A DNA stretch of 6,985 nucleotides from an uncultured Bacilli bacterium (GTDB taxonomy: Bacteria > Bacillota_I > Bacilli_A > RF39 > UBA660). The notes beneath the pieces were generated by a model. The model did no database searches, was not told the DNA's origin, and saw only the letters and a program-made list of their open reading frames with translations. The translations under genes and the position numbers were made by a program. The DNA is taken from the NCBI GenBank assembly GCA_944363745.1, contig CALVVD010000049.1, forward strand, positions 1 to 6,985, written 5' to 3'. This document shows, in pieces, positions 1 to 5,110 of the stretch (positions are counted from its first letter, which is position 1; the number at the start of each line of letters is the position of its first letter).

Positions 1-47
1 CCGATCGCTTAGAAGGCGATTGCTCTATCCAGCTGAGCTACGCGGAC
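1..47 (-). tRNA. tRNA-Arg(UCU), 5' portion, cut by the window edge
   Basis: Read on the minus strand, the sequence gives a 7-nt acceptor strand GTCCGCG (47-41), TA, D-stem GCTC/GAGC with loop AGCTGGATA, and anticodon stem ATCGC/GCGAT enclosing loop CTTCTAA. The anticodon is TCT (complement of positions 11-13), which decodes AGA. The variable loop, T-arm and 3' acceptor strand lie beyond the left edge, so their integrity cannot be judged. AGA is the dominant arginine codon in the protein genes of this window, so this is the main arginine tRNA type the neighbouring genes need. The gene is divergent from the protein genes to its right. Confidence 0.95.
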
Positions 48-62
48 AAATAAGACATTAAT

Positions 63-91
63 AATATATAACAAACTTTTCTTTTTTTCAA
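63..91 (-). promoter_or_regulatory. Predicted sigma-A promoter for the tRNA-Arg gene
   Basis: On the minus strand there is a -35 box TTGAAA (91-86), a 17-nt spacer and a -10 box TATATT (68-63). Transcription would start near position 56, about 9 bases before the mature tRNA 5' end, a sensible distance for a tRNA precursor. The spacing is optimal and each box has one mismatch to the consensus. Because the surrounding DNA is very AT-rich, this remains a prediction. Confidence 0.6.
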
Positions 92-105
92 GTCTTTTTT
101 GATAA

Positions 106-125
106 TTTACAAGATAATTTGTAAA
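106..125. repeat. Short inverted repeat between divergent promoters, possible operator
   Basis: TTTACAA (106-112) and TTGTAAA (119-125) are perfect 7-bp inverted arms with a 6-bp AT spacer. The repeat lies between the tRNA promoter and the promoter of the surface-protein genes, about 14 bp upstream of the latter's -35 box. That position suits a dimeric regulator. I do not recognise a specific regulator family, and in DNA this AT-rich a 7-bp palindrome can occur by chance. Confidence 0.25.
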
Positions 126-139
126 ACTTGTTCTTTTCA

Positions 140-169
140 TTGACTAAAACTTATTAAAAGCATTACAAT
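140..169 (+). promoter_or_regulatory. Predicted sigma-A promoter for the two surface-protein genes
   Basis: A -35 box TTGACT (140-145) and a -10 box TACAAT (164-169) are separated by 18 bp. The start point would be near 176, leaving a leader of only about 14 nt that contains little beyond the Shine-Dalgarno at 177-183. The promoter would transcribe the genes at 190-750 and 754-1440, which are 3 bp apart. Confidence 0.6.
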
Positions 170-176
170 AATTAAA

Positions 177-183
177 AGAGGTG
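177..183 (+). promoter_or_regulatory. Ribosome binding site that fixes the start of the first gene at 190
   Basis: AGAGGTG at 177-183 is a good Shine-Dalgarno match with a 6-nt gap to the ATG at 190. A longer reading frame could open at GTG 181, but that GTG lies inside this ribosome binding site, so ATG 190 is the better start. Confidence 0.75.
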
Positions 184-189
184 TTATTT

Positions 190-750
190 ATGTATCAATT
201 TAATTATCGTAAACATATGCTTAAAAGTGTAGTTATAATAGTTTTTTTATTTGTTTTTGCAATTGTTTCTACTTATTTAATATATAATAATTTTTCTAAA
301 CAAAGAGAAAGAGATGTTGATACTGGAGAAATGAAAGTAGTTTTTCATAGTCAAGCTGGTAATAAGATTAATTTAACTAAATTTAATCCTGTTACAGATG
401 CTGTTGGTCTTAGTAGTGATTCTTATGATTTTACAGTTACAAATAGTACTGATAAGGAAGTTAAATACAAAATTGTATTAGAAGATAATACTAAAAGAAT
501 AGAAAAGGATGGTTGTGCTATTAATAGAATTCCTAATGAATTATTAAAACTAAGTCTTAGAGTTGATCATGAAGCGCCTAATGCTTTGATACTTAGTGAA
601 TATCCTAATAATATTTTGTATGAAGATACTTTAGCTTCTCATAGTGAAGAAGATTATTCTATTAGAATTTGGGCTGTAAATAGTGATTTTGTTATAGATA
701 GGAATAGTCATTTCCATGCTATTATAAAAGTTATTGAAGAGGGAGAGTAG
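190..750 (+). CDS. Membrane-anchored extracellular protein of unknown function
   Basis: The 186-residue product has a short basic N-terminus (YRKHMLKS), one hydrophobic segment at about residues 13-32, then a hydrophilic region that should lie outside the cell. No signal-peptidase site is obvious, so it is probably a bitopic N-in anchor. The ectodomain alternates strand-like stretches, for example YDFTVTNSTDKEVKYKIVLED at about 79-99 and DYSIRIWAVNSDF at about 155-167. This suggests a small beta-sandwich comparable to TasA/camelysin-like or BsuPI/FxLYD-type surface domains, but that is an impression of fold, not a family match. It contains one cysteine (109), so no internal disulfide is possible. 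ATG 190 is chosen because of the ribosome binding site. Its stop is 3 bp before the next gene, which also encodes a surface protein, so the two are probably co-transcribed and may act together at the envelope. I do not recognise a named gene. Confidence 0.8.
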   Translation: MYQFNYRKHMLKSVVIIVFLFVFAIVSTYLIYNNFSKQRERDVDTGEMKVVFHSQAGNKINLTKFNPVTDAVGLSSDSYDFTVTNSTDKEVKYKIVLEDNTKRIEKDGCAINRIPNELLKLSLRVDHEAPNALILSEYPNNILYEDTLASHSEEDYSIRIWAVNSDFVIDRNSHFHAIIKVIEEGE

Positions 751-753
751 ATT

Positions 754-1440
754 ATGTTAGATAATAAGGGGTTTGCTATTTCAACAATATTATATGCTTT
801 ACTTTTAATGGCCACATTAGTTATATTTTTATTAATTGGTAATTTTGGGTTTGAAAGAAATACTACTAGTGAGTTTGTTAGTAATATTAAAAATGAACTT
901 AATGGAAGAGATGAAGTTGTTGATTCATCTAGTGCTAGTGTTGTAGATGATAGTGATAATGTTAGTGGTTATTTAACAGATATTTCAGGAGAAATTATTA
1001 CTCTTGATGAAAAGTTTAAAATAATTAGTACAGTTAATGAGAGTTATGTAATTAATATAGAAGGTAATAGAGTTTCCACTAATAATAGTAATATTAGTCT
1101 TTATATTGCAGATAATTTAGAAGGACAAGAATTTAGTTTAGTAGAGTCTGATGATATAGGATATTATTATATTGCTCAAGCTTCAAATAAAACTTTTGTT
1201 TTTGATATTGCAGGTGCTAGTAGTGCTAATAATACAAATATACAACTTTATACATTAAATAATAGTAATGCTCAAAAATTTAGATTTGTAGAAACAGAGG
1301 ATGAAGGAGTTTATTATATTAAATCAAGTTTAGGTACTTGTGTTGATTTAACTAATGCTTCAGTTGCTAATAATGCTAATATAGCTTCTTATTCTTGTAA
1401 TAAGAGTGCTGCTCAGAAATGGAAACTTATGATTGTTTAA
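754..1440 (+). CDS. Pilin-like-anchored ricin-type beta-trefoil lectin
   Basis: The 228-residue product starts MLDNKGFAIST, with a hydrophobic stretch at about residues 7-29. A short charged leader ending in Gly6 before Phe7 resembles a type IV prepilin cleavage site (G|F), but position +5 is Thr instead of the usual Glu, so processing is uncertain. A Ser/Asp-rich linker (about 52-80) leads to three repeats of about 45 residues: roughly 87-130, 136-181 and 185-228. Each has an 'N-x-x-I' segment (N-S-N-I, N-T-N-I, N-A-N-I) and ends in a Q-x-aromatic motif (Q125-E-F, Q174-K-F, Q221-K-W). This is the alpha/beta/gamma layout of a ricin-B trefoil, which usually binds sugars. Cys196 and Cys215 in the third repeat sit where many family members form a disulfide. 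The conserved Asp after the first strand is present in repeats 2 and 3 (D151, D198) but is Asn101 in repeat 1, so the first site may be inactive. An RBS (GAGGGAG, 739-745) overlaps the end of the upstream gene. The protein is probably displayed outside the cell and binds glycans of unknown origin. Confidence 0.85.
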   Translation: MLDNKGFAISTILYALLLMATLVIFLLIGNFGFERNTTSEFVSNIKNELNGRDEVVDSSSASVVDDSDNVSGYLTDISGEIITLDEKFKIISTVNESYVINIEGNRVSTNNSNISLYIADNLEGQEFSLVESDDIGYYYIAQASNKTFVFDIAGASSANNTNIQLYTLNNSNAQKFRFVETEDEGVYYIKSSLGTCVDLTNASVANNANIASYSCNKSAAQKWKLMIV

Positions 1441-1461
1441 TTAATAAAATTTAATTTAGAA

Positions 1462-1500
1462 AAAAAGTTAGCAAAAAAGGTTGACAAGTGCTAACTTTTT
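1462..1500. repeat. Perfect 11-bp inverted repeat enclosing the CIRCE region; possible weak terminator
   Basis: AAAAAGTTAGC (1462-1472) and GCTAACTTTTT (1490-1500) are perfect inverted arms with a 17-bp centre. The inner part is the CIRCE operator. The outer A/T runs extend it beyond the classical operator. In a transcript reading through from the upstream gene (stop at 1440) it would form a stem ending in five U, so it could also serve as a weak intrinsic terminator. No better terminator is visible between the two transcription units. Only three G-C pairs in the stem and a large loop argue against efficient termination. Confidence 0.5.
1468..1494. promoter_or_regulatory. CIRCE operator (degenerate), HrcA binding site
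   Basis: The layout is exactly 9-9-9: TTAGCAAAA, spacer AAGGTTGAC, AAGTGCTAA. The CIRCE consensus is TTAGCACTC-N9-GAGTGCTAA, so the right arm has one mismatch and the left arm has three, all at its inner end. The site is directly upstream of hrcA and overlaps the -35 box of the promoter. This is where HrcA is expected to bind and exclude RNA polymerase until heat stress inactivates it. Confidence 0.85.
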
Positions 1501-1509
1501 GCATACAAT
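1481..1509 (+). promoter_or_regulatory. Sigma-A promoter of the hrcA-grpE-dnaK operon
   Basis: The -35 box TTGACA (1481-1486) is a perfect match, the spacer is 17 bp, and the -10 box TACAAT (1504-1509) has one mismatch. This is the strongest promoter in the window. The -35 box begins in the CIRCE spacer and ends in its right arm, so bound HrcA would block it. Transcription should start near 1516, giving a leader of about 54 nt before hrcA. Confidence 0.85.
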
Positions 1510-1532
1510 AATATTGGCAATAAAAAAGAAAG

Positions 1533-1550
1533 AATGCTAAAATTAGCATT
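1533..1550 (+). repeat. Leader inverted repeat of everted CIRCE-like half-sites
   Basis: AATGCTAA (1533-1540) and TTAGCATT (1543-1550) are perfect 8-bp arms with a 2-bp centre. In the mRNA this can fold into a 7-bp hairpin with a 4-nt loop, ending 8 nt before the AGGAGG Shine-Dalgarno of hrcA (1559-1564). The core hexamers TGCTAA and TTAGCA are the same as the CIRCE half-sites but point the opposite way. The function is unknown: a second DNA contact for HrcA, an mRNA-stability hairpin, or chance. Confidence 0.5.
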
Positions 1551-1569
1551 TAATGCCTAGGAGGTAGTT

Positions 1570-2565
1570 ATGCTTAGTGAAAGACAAAAGAAAATATTAA
1601 AATTAATTGTTGAGTCTTATATTAGACAAGCTAAGCCTGTTAGTAGTAATCAACTCTGTAAAAAACTAAAGTGTTCCAGCGCTACCATCAGAAGTGAAAT
1701 GGCTAGTCTTGAAGATTTAGGCTATTTAGAGAAAACTCATACTTCTAGTGGTAGAGTTCCTAGTGAAGAAGGATATCGTTATTATGTAGATAACTTAATG
1801 GAAGCGAAGAAGATGAATGGAGAAGAAATGCTAAAGTTACAAATTATTTTCCATAATCAATCATTAGAGTTAAGTGATTGTATCAATAAAAGCTTACAGG
1901 TTGTTTCTGATATGACTTCTTATACGGCAGTAGTCTTAGGTAAGGCAAGTCATGAGAACTTACTTAAAGAAATTAGGGTTGTTCCTCTTGATGCTAATCA
2001 TCTAATAGTTATAGTTGTAACTGATAAAGGTAAAGTGGAACATAAAAACATTACAATAGACAATGTTAGTTTGGAGGATATTAAAAAGACTGTTGAGCTA
2101 ATTAATAACTTAATAGTAGGAACACCAATTGATGAAGTAAGTACTAAATTAGAGTTTGAGATTAAACCTATTATCTCTAAATATGTAGAAGGACATCAAC
2201 AACTATATAATGCTATTTATAATGTCTTTACTGATATTACTAATACTGATGTTAATGTAGTTGGTAGAACTAAGTTCTTGGAACAGCCTGAGTTTGATAA
2301 TGTTGATAAAATTAGAGATTTGTTTAAGAAACTAGATGATAAGGAGATACTTGGGGAGATTAAAAGAGACGACTCTAATAATATAGAAGTATATATTGGT
2401 AGTGAAAATAGGTTAGATAGTGATGTTACTGTTATTAAGACTAACTTTAAGACTGATAGTGAAGAAGGTACCCTTGCTATCATAGGACCTAAGAGAATGG
2501 AATATGATAGAGTTGTTAGTATCCTAGAATACTTAAAAGAAAATATTGAGAAAGGTAGTGAATAG
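1570..2565 (+). CDS. hrcA: Heat-inducible transcription repressor HrcA
   Basis: HrcA is the dimeric repressor of class I heat-shock genes. It binds CIRCE and depends on the GroE chaperonin for activity in studied species. The 331-residue product is close to the usual length of about 340. Residues 1-75 form the winged helix: LSERQKKILKLIVESYI, PVSSNQL (23-29), recognition-helix region CSSATIRSEMASLEDLGYL (35-53), and the family signature SGRVPSEEGYRYYVD (60-74). The rest fits the GAF-like dimerisation and inserted domains, with the late SEEGTLAIIGPKRMEYDRVVSILEYL segment typical of the family C-terminus. The start is supported by AGGAGG at 1559-1564, 5 nt upstream of the ATG. It is first in the operon, directly behind its own operator, so it should be autoregulated. 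Its TAG stop abuts the grpE start codon with no gap. Confidence 0.97.
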   Translation: MLSERQKKILKLIVESYIRQAKPVSSNQLCKKLKCSSATIRSEMASLEDLGYLEKTHTSSGRVPSEEGYRYYVDNLMEAKKMNGEEMLKLQIIFHNQSLELSDCINKSLQVVSDMTSYTAVVLGKASHENLLKEIRVVPLDANHLIVIVVTDKGKVEHKNITIDNVSLEDIKKTVELINNLIVGTPIDEVSTKLEFEIKPIISKYVEGHQQLYNAIYNVFTDITNTDVNVVGRTKFLEQPEFDNVDKIRDLFKKLDDKEILGEIKRDDSNNIEVYIGSENRLDSDVTVIKTNFKTDSEEGTLAIIGPKRMEYDRVVSILEYLKENIEKGSE

Positions 2566-3228
2566 ATGGAAACTAAGGAAGAAGAAGTAAAAGTTACAGA
2601 TGAAAAGCATGAATGTAACTGTAAAGATAAAGAAAAACCTTGTGAATGTCATGATAAATCAAAGAAAAAAGATAAACATCATGAAGAGATAAAAAAATTA
2701 AAAGAAGAACTTGCTAGTAAAGACAAAGAGATTGAAGAATATAAAGAAAAAATTAGATATAATCAAGCCGAACTTGTTAATTATCGTAAAAGAAAAGAAG
2801 AAGAAGTTACTAATAGATTAAAGTATGCTAATCAGGATTTGATTAGTGAGTTAATCTTAATATTAGATAACTTTGAAAGAGCGATTAGACTTGATGATAA
2901 TAATCTTACTGATGAGTTATCTAAATTCTTAAAAGGATTTAAGATGATGTATGCAAGTTTTGATGATGTATTAAAGAAATATGGTCTAGAAGAAATAGAA
3001 GCAGAACATAAAGAATATGACCCTAATACTATGGAAGCTTTAATGACTGATAGCGATAAGAATTACAAAGATGGTGAAGTCCTTGAAGTATTACTTAAAG
3101 GTTATCGTCTTAAGGATAGAGTTATTAGACCTGCTTCTGTTAGAGTAAATAAATTAGACGAAGAAACTGAAAACAAAGAAGAAAAAGATAATAATGATAA
3201 TAAAGAAGGAGAGGATATAAATGAGTAA
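2566..3228 (+). CDS. grpE: Nucleotide exchange factor GrpE with Cys-rich N-terminal extension
   Basis: GrpE is a dimer that opens the DnaK nucleotide-binding cleft to release ADP. The 220-residue protein has a charged N-terminus, a long coiled-coil helix (about 40-85, including [16 protein letters not shown]), the four-helix-bundle region (about 88-140, with [12 protein letters not shown]), and the C-terminal beta-wing that contacts DnaK ([10 protein letters not shown] at 151-160; [20 protein letters not shown] at 170-189). It ends in a disordered acidic tail. The unusual part is residues 15-29, [15 protein letters not shown], two C-x-C pairs followed by His, with HH at 38-39. These four are the only cysteines in the protein. 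GrpE N-termini are normally disordered and acidic, so metal binding or redox response is conceivable but unproven. The ATG follows the hrcA stop directly, with AAAGG at 2551-2555 as a modest ribosome binding site. The last 8 bases overlap dnaK, indicating coupled translation. Confidence 0.96.
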   Translation: METKEEEVKVTDEKHECNCKDKEKPCECHDKSKKKDKHHEEIKKLKEELASKDKEIEEYKEKIRYNQAELVNYRKRKEEEVTNRLKYANQDLISELILILDNFERAIRLDDNNLTDELSKFLKGFKMMYASFDDVLKKYGLEEIEAEHKEYDPNTMEALMTDSDKNYKDGEVLEVLLKGYRLKDRVIRPASVRVNKLDEETENKEEKDNNDNKEGEDINE

Positions 3229-5050
3229 AATAATTGGTATTGATTTAGGTACAACTAACAGTTGTGTATCTGTATTAGAGGCTGGGGAGCCTAAAGTAAT
3301 CCCTAATAAAGAAGGAGAAAGAACAACTCCATCAGTAGTTGCTTTTAAAAATGGTGAAAGAATAGTAGGAGCTGCTGCTAAAAGACAAGCGATTACTAAT
3401 CCAAATACTATTTCATCTATTAAGAGATTAATGGGTACTGATAAAAAGGTAGAAGCTGAAGGTAAGAAATATTCTCCTGAAGAGATATCTGCTATGATTT
3501 TAAGTAATCTTAAAGAGTCAGCTGAGGCTTATTTAGGAGAGAGTGTTACTAAAGCAGTTATTACAGTTCCAGCATACTTTAATGATGCTCAAAGACAAGC
3601 TACTAAGAATGCTGGTAAGATCGCAGGACTTGATGTTGAACGTATTATAAACGAGCCAACTGCTGCTGCCCTTGCATATGGTCTTGATAAACAAGATAAG
3701 AACCAAACTATTCTTGTATATGACCTTGGTGGTGGTACATTCGATGTATCTATCCTTGAGTTAGGTGATGGTGTTGTAGAAGTTAGATCTACTAGTGGTA
3801 ATAACCACTTAGGTGGAGATGACTTTGATAATAAAGTAATTGACTATCTTGTTAGTGAATTTAAGAAAGAAAATGGTGTTGACCTTACTAAAGATAAAAT
3901 GGCTATGCAACGATTAAAAGAAATTGCTGAGAAAGCTAAGAAAGATCTTTCAAGTATGACAAGTACCCAAGTATCTGCACCATTTATTTCCCAAGGAGCA
4001 GATGGTCCACTTCACTTAGATATGACACTTACTCGTGCTAAATTTGAAAGCTTAATTAGTGATTTAGTTGATTCAACATTAGAGCCAGTTAGAAATGCTT
4101 TAAAAGATGCAGATTTGAAAGCTAAAGACTTAGATAAAGTAATCTTTGTTGGAGGATCAACAAGAGTTCCACTTGTATATGAAACAGTTAAGAAAGAACT
4201 TGGTATGGAACCATCTCGTGAAGTTAACCCTGATGAAGTAGTTGCTATGGGTGCTGCTATTCAAGGTGGTGTCTTAACAGGTGATGTTAATGATATCGTT
4301 CTACTTGATGTTACACCATTATCACTTGGTATTGAAACATTAGGTGGAGTTATGACAGTATTAATTCCAAGAAATACTACTATTCCAACAAGTAAGAGTG
4401 AAGTATTCTCAACTGCTGCTGATAATCAACCTGCTGTTGATGTTCATGTATTACAAGGTGAAAGACCTATGGCTGCTGATAATAAAACACTTGGTAGATT
4501 CCAACTTACAAATATTCCACCTGCACCAAGAGGAGTACCACAAATTGAAGTTAAATTCGATATAGATGCTAATGGTATTGTTAATGTTACTGCCAAAGAC
4601 CTTGGTACTAATAAAGAGCAATCTATTACTATTACTTCATCTACAAATCTATCTGATGAAGAGATTGAAAGAATGAGAAAAGAAGCTGAAGAGAATAAAG
4701 AAGCGGATAAAAAACGTAAAGAAGAGGCAGACCTTAAGAATGAAGCAGAACAATTAGTCTTCCAAACTGAGAAATCACTTAAAGACTTAGGAGATAAAGT
4801 TGATAAGAAAGAAAAGGAAGAAGCAGAAGATTTAATTAAAGACTTAAGAGAAGCTTTATCTAAAAATGACTTAGATGATATTAAAGCTAAGAAAGATAAA
4901 CTACAAGAGAAAGCTATGGCACTTGCAACTAAAGTTTATGAAAACGTTCAGAAAGAAAATCAAGCAAATAGTAATGCTAACACTGATAATAGTAGTGATA
5001 CATCAGATAAAAAAGATGATGTAAAAGATGCAGACTTTGAAGAAAAATAA
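3221..5050 (+). CDS. dnaK: Molecular chaperone DnaK (Hsp70)
   Basis: DnaK is the ATP-dependent cytosolic Hsp70 that binds exposed hydrophobic peptides, with DnaJ stimulating hydrolysis and GrpE exchanging nucleotide. All landmarks are intact in the 609 residues: phosphate-1 loop IDLGTTNS (7-14), [11 protein letters not shown] (144-154), phosphate-2 DLGGGTFD (168-175, T173 equals E. coli T199), adenosine motif GGSTRVP (311-317), interdomain linker [12 protein letters not shown] (359-370), substrate-binding beta domain to about 475, helical lid to about 577, and an N/S/D-rich disordered tail ending DADFEEK, a variant of the usual bacterial C-terminus. Numbering runs about 26 behind E. coli at T173, reflecting the N-terminal deletion typical of Gram-positive DnaKs. 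The start ATG overlaps the grpE stop (ATGAGTAA), and AAGGAG at 3206-3211 is a strong ribosome binding site. Expression should follow the CIRCE promoter upstream of hrcA. Confidence 0.98.
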   Translation: MSKIIGIDLGTTNSCVSVLEAGEPKVIPNKEGERTTPSVVAFKNGERIVGAAAKRQAITNPNTISSIKRLMGTDKKVEAEGKKYSPEEISAMILSNLKESAEAYLGESVTKAVITVPAYFNDAQRQATKNAGKIAGLDVERIINEPTAAALAYGLDKQDKNQTILVYDLGGGTFDVSILELGDGVVEVRSTSGNNHLGGDDFDNKVIDYLVSEFKKENGVDLTKDKMAMQRLKEIAEKAKKDLSSMTSTQVSAPFISQGADGPLHLDMTLTRAKFESLISDLVDSTLEPVRNALKDADLKAKDLDKVIFVGGSTRVPLVYETVKKELGMEPSREVNPDEVVAMGAAIQGGVLTGDVNDIVLLDVTPLSLGIETLGGVMTVLIPRNTTIPTSKSEVFSTAADNQPAVDVHVLQGERPMAADNKTLGRFQLTNIPPAPRGVPQIEVKFDIDANGIVNVTAKDLGTNKEQSITITSSTNLSDEEIERMRKEAEENKEADKKRKEEADLKNEAEQLVFQTEKSLKDLGDKVDKKEKEEAEDLIKDLREALSKNDLDDIKAKKDKLQEKAMALATKVYENVQKENQANSNANTDNSSDTSDKKDDVKDADFEEK

Positions 5051-5064
5051 TAGAAAGGATAAGA

Positions 5065-5103
5065 ATGAGAAGTAGTGCTATGTTTAGGACTACTTCTTGT
5101 TAA
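5065..5103 (+). CDS. Possible 12-codon leader ORF ahead of pepF
   Basis: ATG at 5065 opens a 12-residue frame (MRSSAMFRTTSC) ending at TAA 5101-5103. It has a convincing Shine-Dalgarno, AAAGGA at 5054-5059, 5 nt upstream. The pepF start codon at 5111 follows its stop by 7 nt and has no ribosome binding site of its own, so translation of this short frame could deliver ribosomes to pepF. The codons overlap a hairpin (5067-5098), so the peptide sequence may simply reflect RNA structure. Very short ORFs arise easily by chance, and no homology can be claimed. Confidence 0.35.
   Translation: MRSSAMFRTTSC
5067..5098 (+). repeat. Hairpin in the dnaK-pepF gap
   Basis: AGAAGTAGT (5068-5076) pairs perfectly with ACTACTTCT (5089-5097), with an outer G-U pair (5067/5098) and a 12-nt loop. 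The following bases (TTGTTAATAATAAT) are not a continuous U-run, so it is a poor intrinsic terminator. It may act as an attenuator, an mRNA-processing or stability element protecting the dnaK message, or a control on pepF translation. It spans most of the short ORF at 5065-5103. Confidence 0.55.
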
Positions 5104-5110
5104 TAATAAT

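Noticed and set aside
1..180. tRNA gene as an attachment site for an integrated element carrying the surface genes
   Set aside because: Integrases normally use the tRNA 3' half, which points away from these genes. No integrase, direct repeat or composition change is visible to the right of the tRNA.
181..189. GTG 181 as an alternative start for the first surface gene
   Set aside because: The GTG is part of the Shine-Dalgarno AGAGGTG that serves ATG 190 and has no ribosome binding site of its own.
2217..2483. An 88-codon open frame on the minus strand inside hrcA
   Set aside because: It lies wholly within the well-supported hrcA gene, is a Leu/Ser-rich low-complexity translation typical of an antisense shadow, and has no family resemblance.
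5037..5065. Possible promoter for pepF (TTGAAG, 17 bp, TAAGAA)
   Set aside because: Each box matches only four of six consensus positions and the -10 overlaps the ribosome binding site region of the short ORF. In AT-rich DNA this is not convincing.
5067..5104. Hairpin after dnaK as an intrinsic terminator
   Set aside because: No continuous U-tract follows and the stem has only three G-C pairs, so it is listed as a hairpin of unknown role.
5075..5110. GTG 5075 as an alternative start for pepF, adding a hydrophobic LCLGLLLV segment like a signal peptide
   Set aside because: The extra residues are encoded by the hairpin, the segment is too short for a signal peptide, the nearest Shine-Dalgarno is about 15 nt away, and family members begin near the ATG 5111 position.
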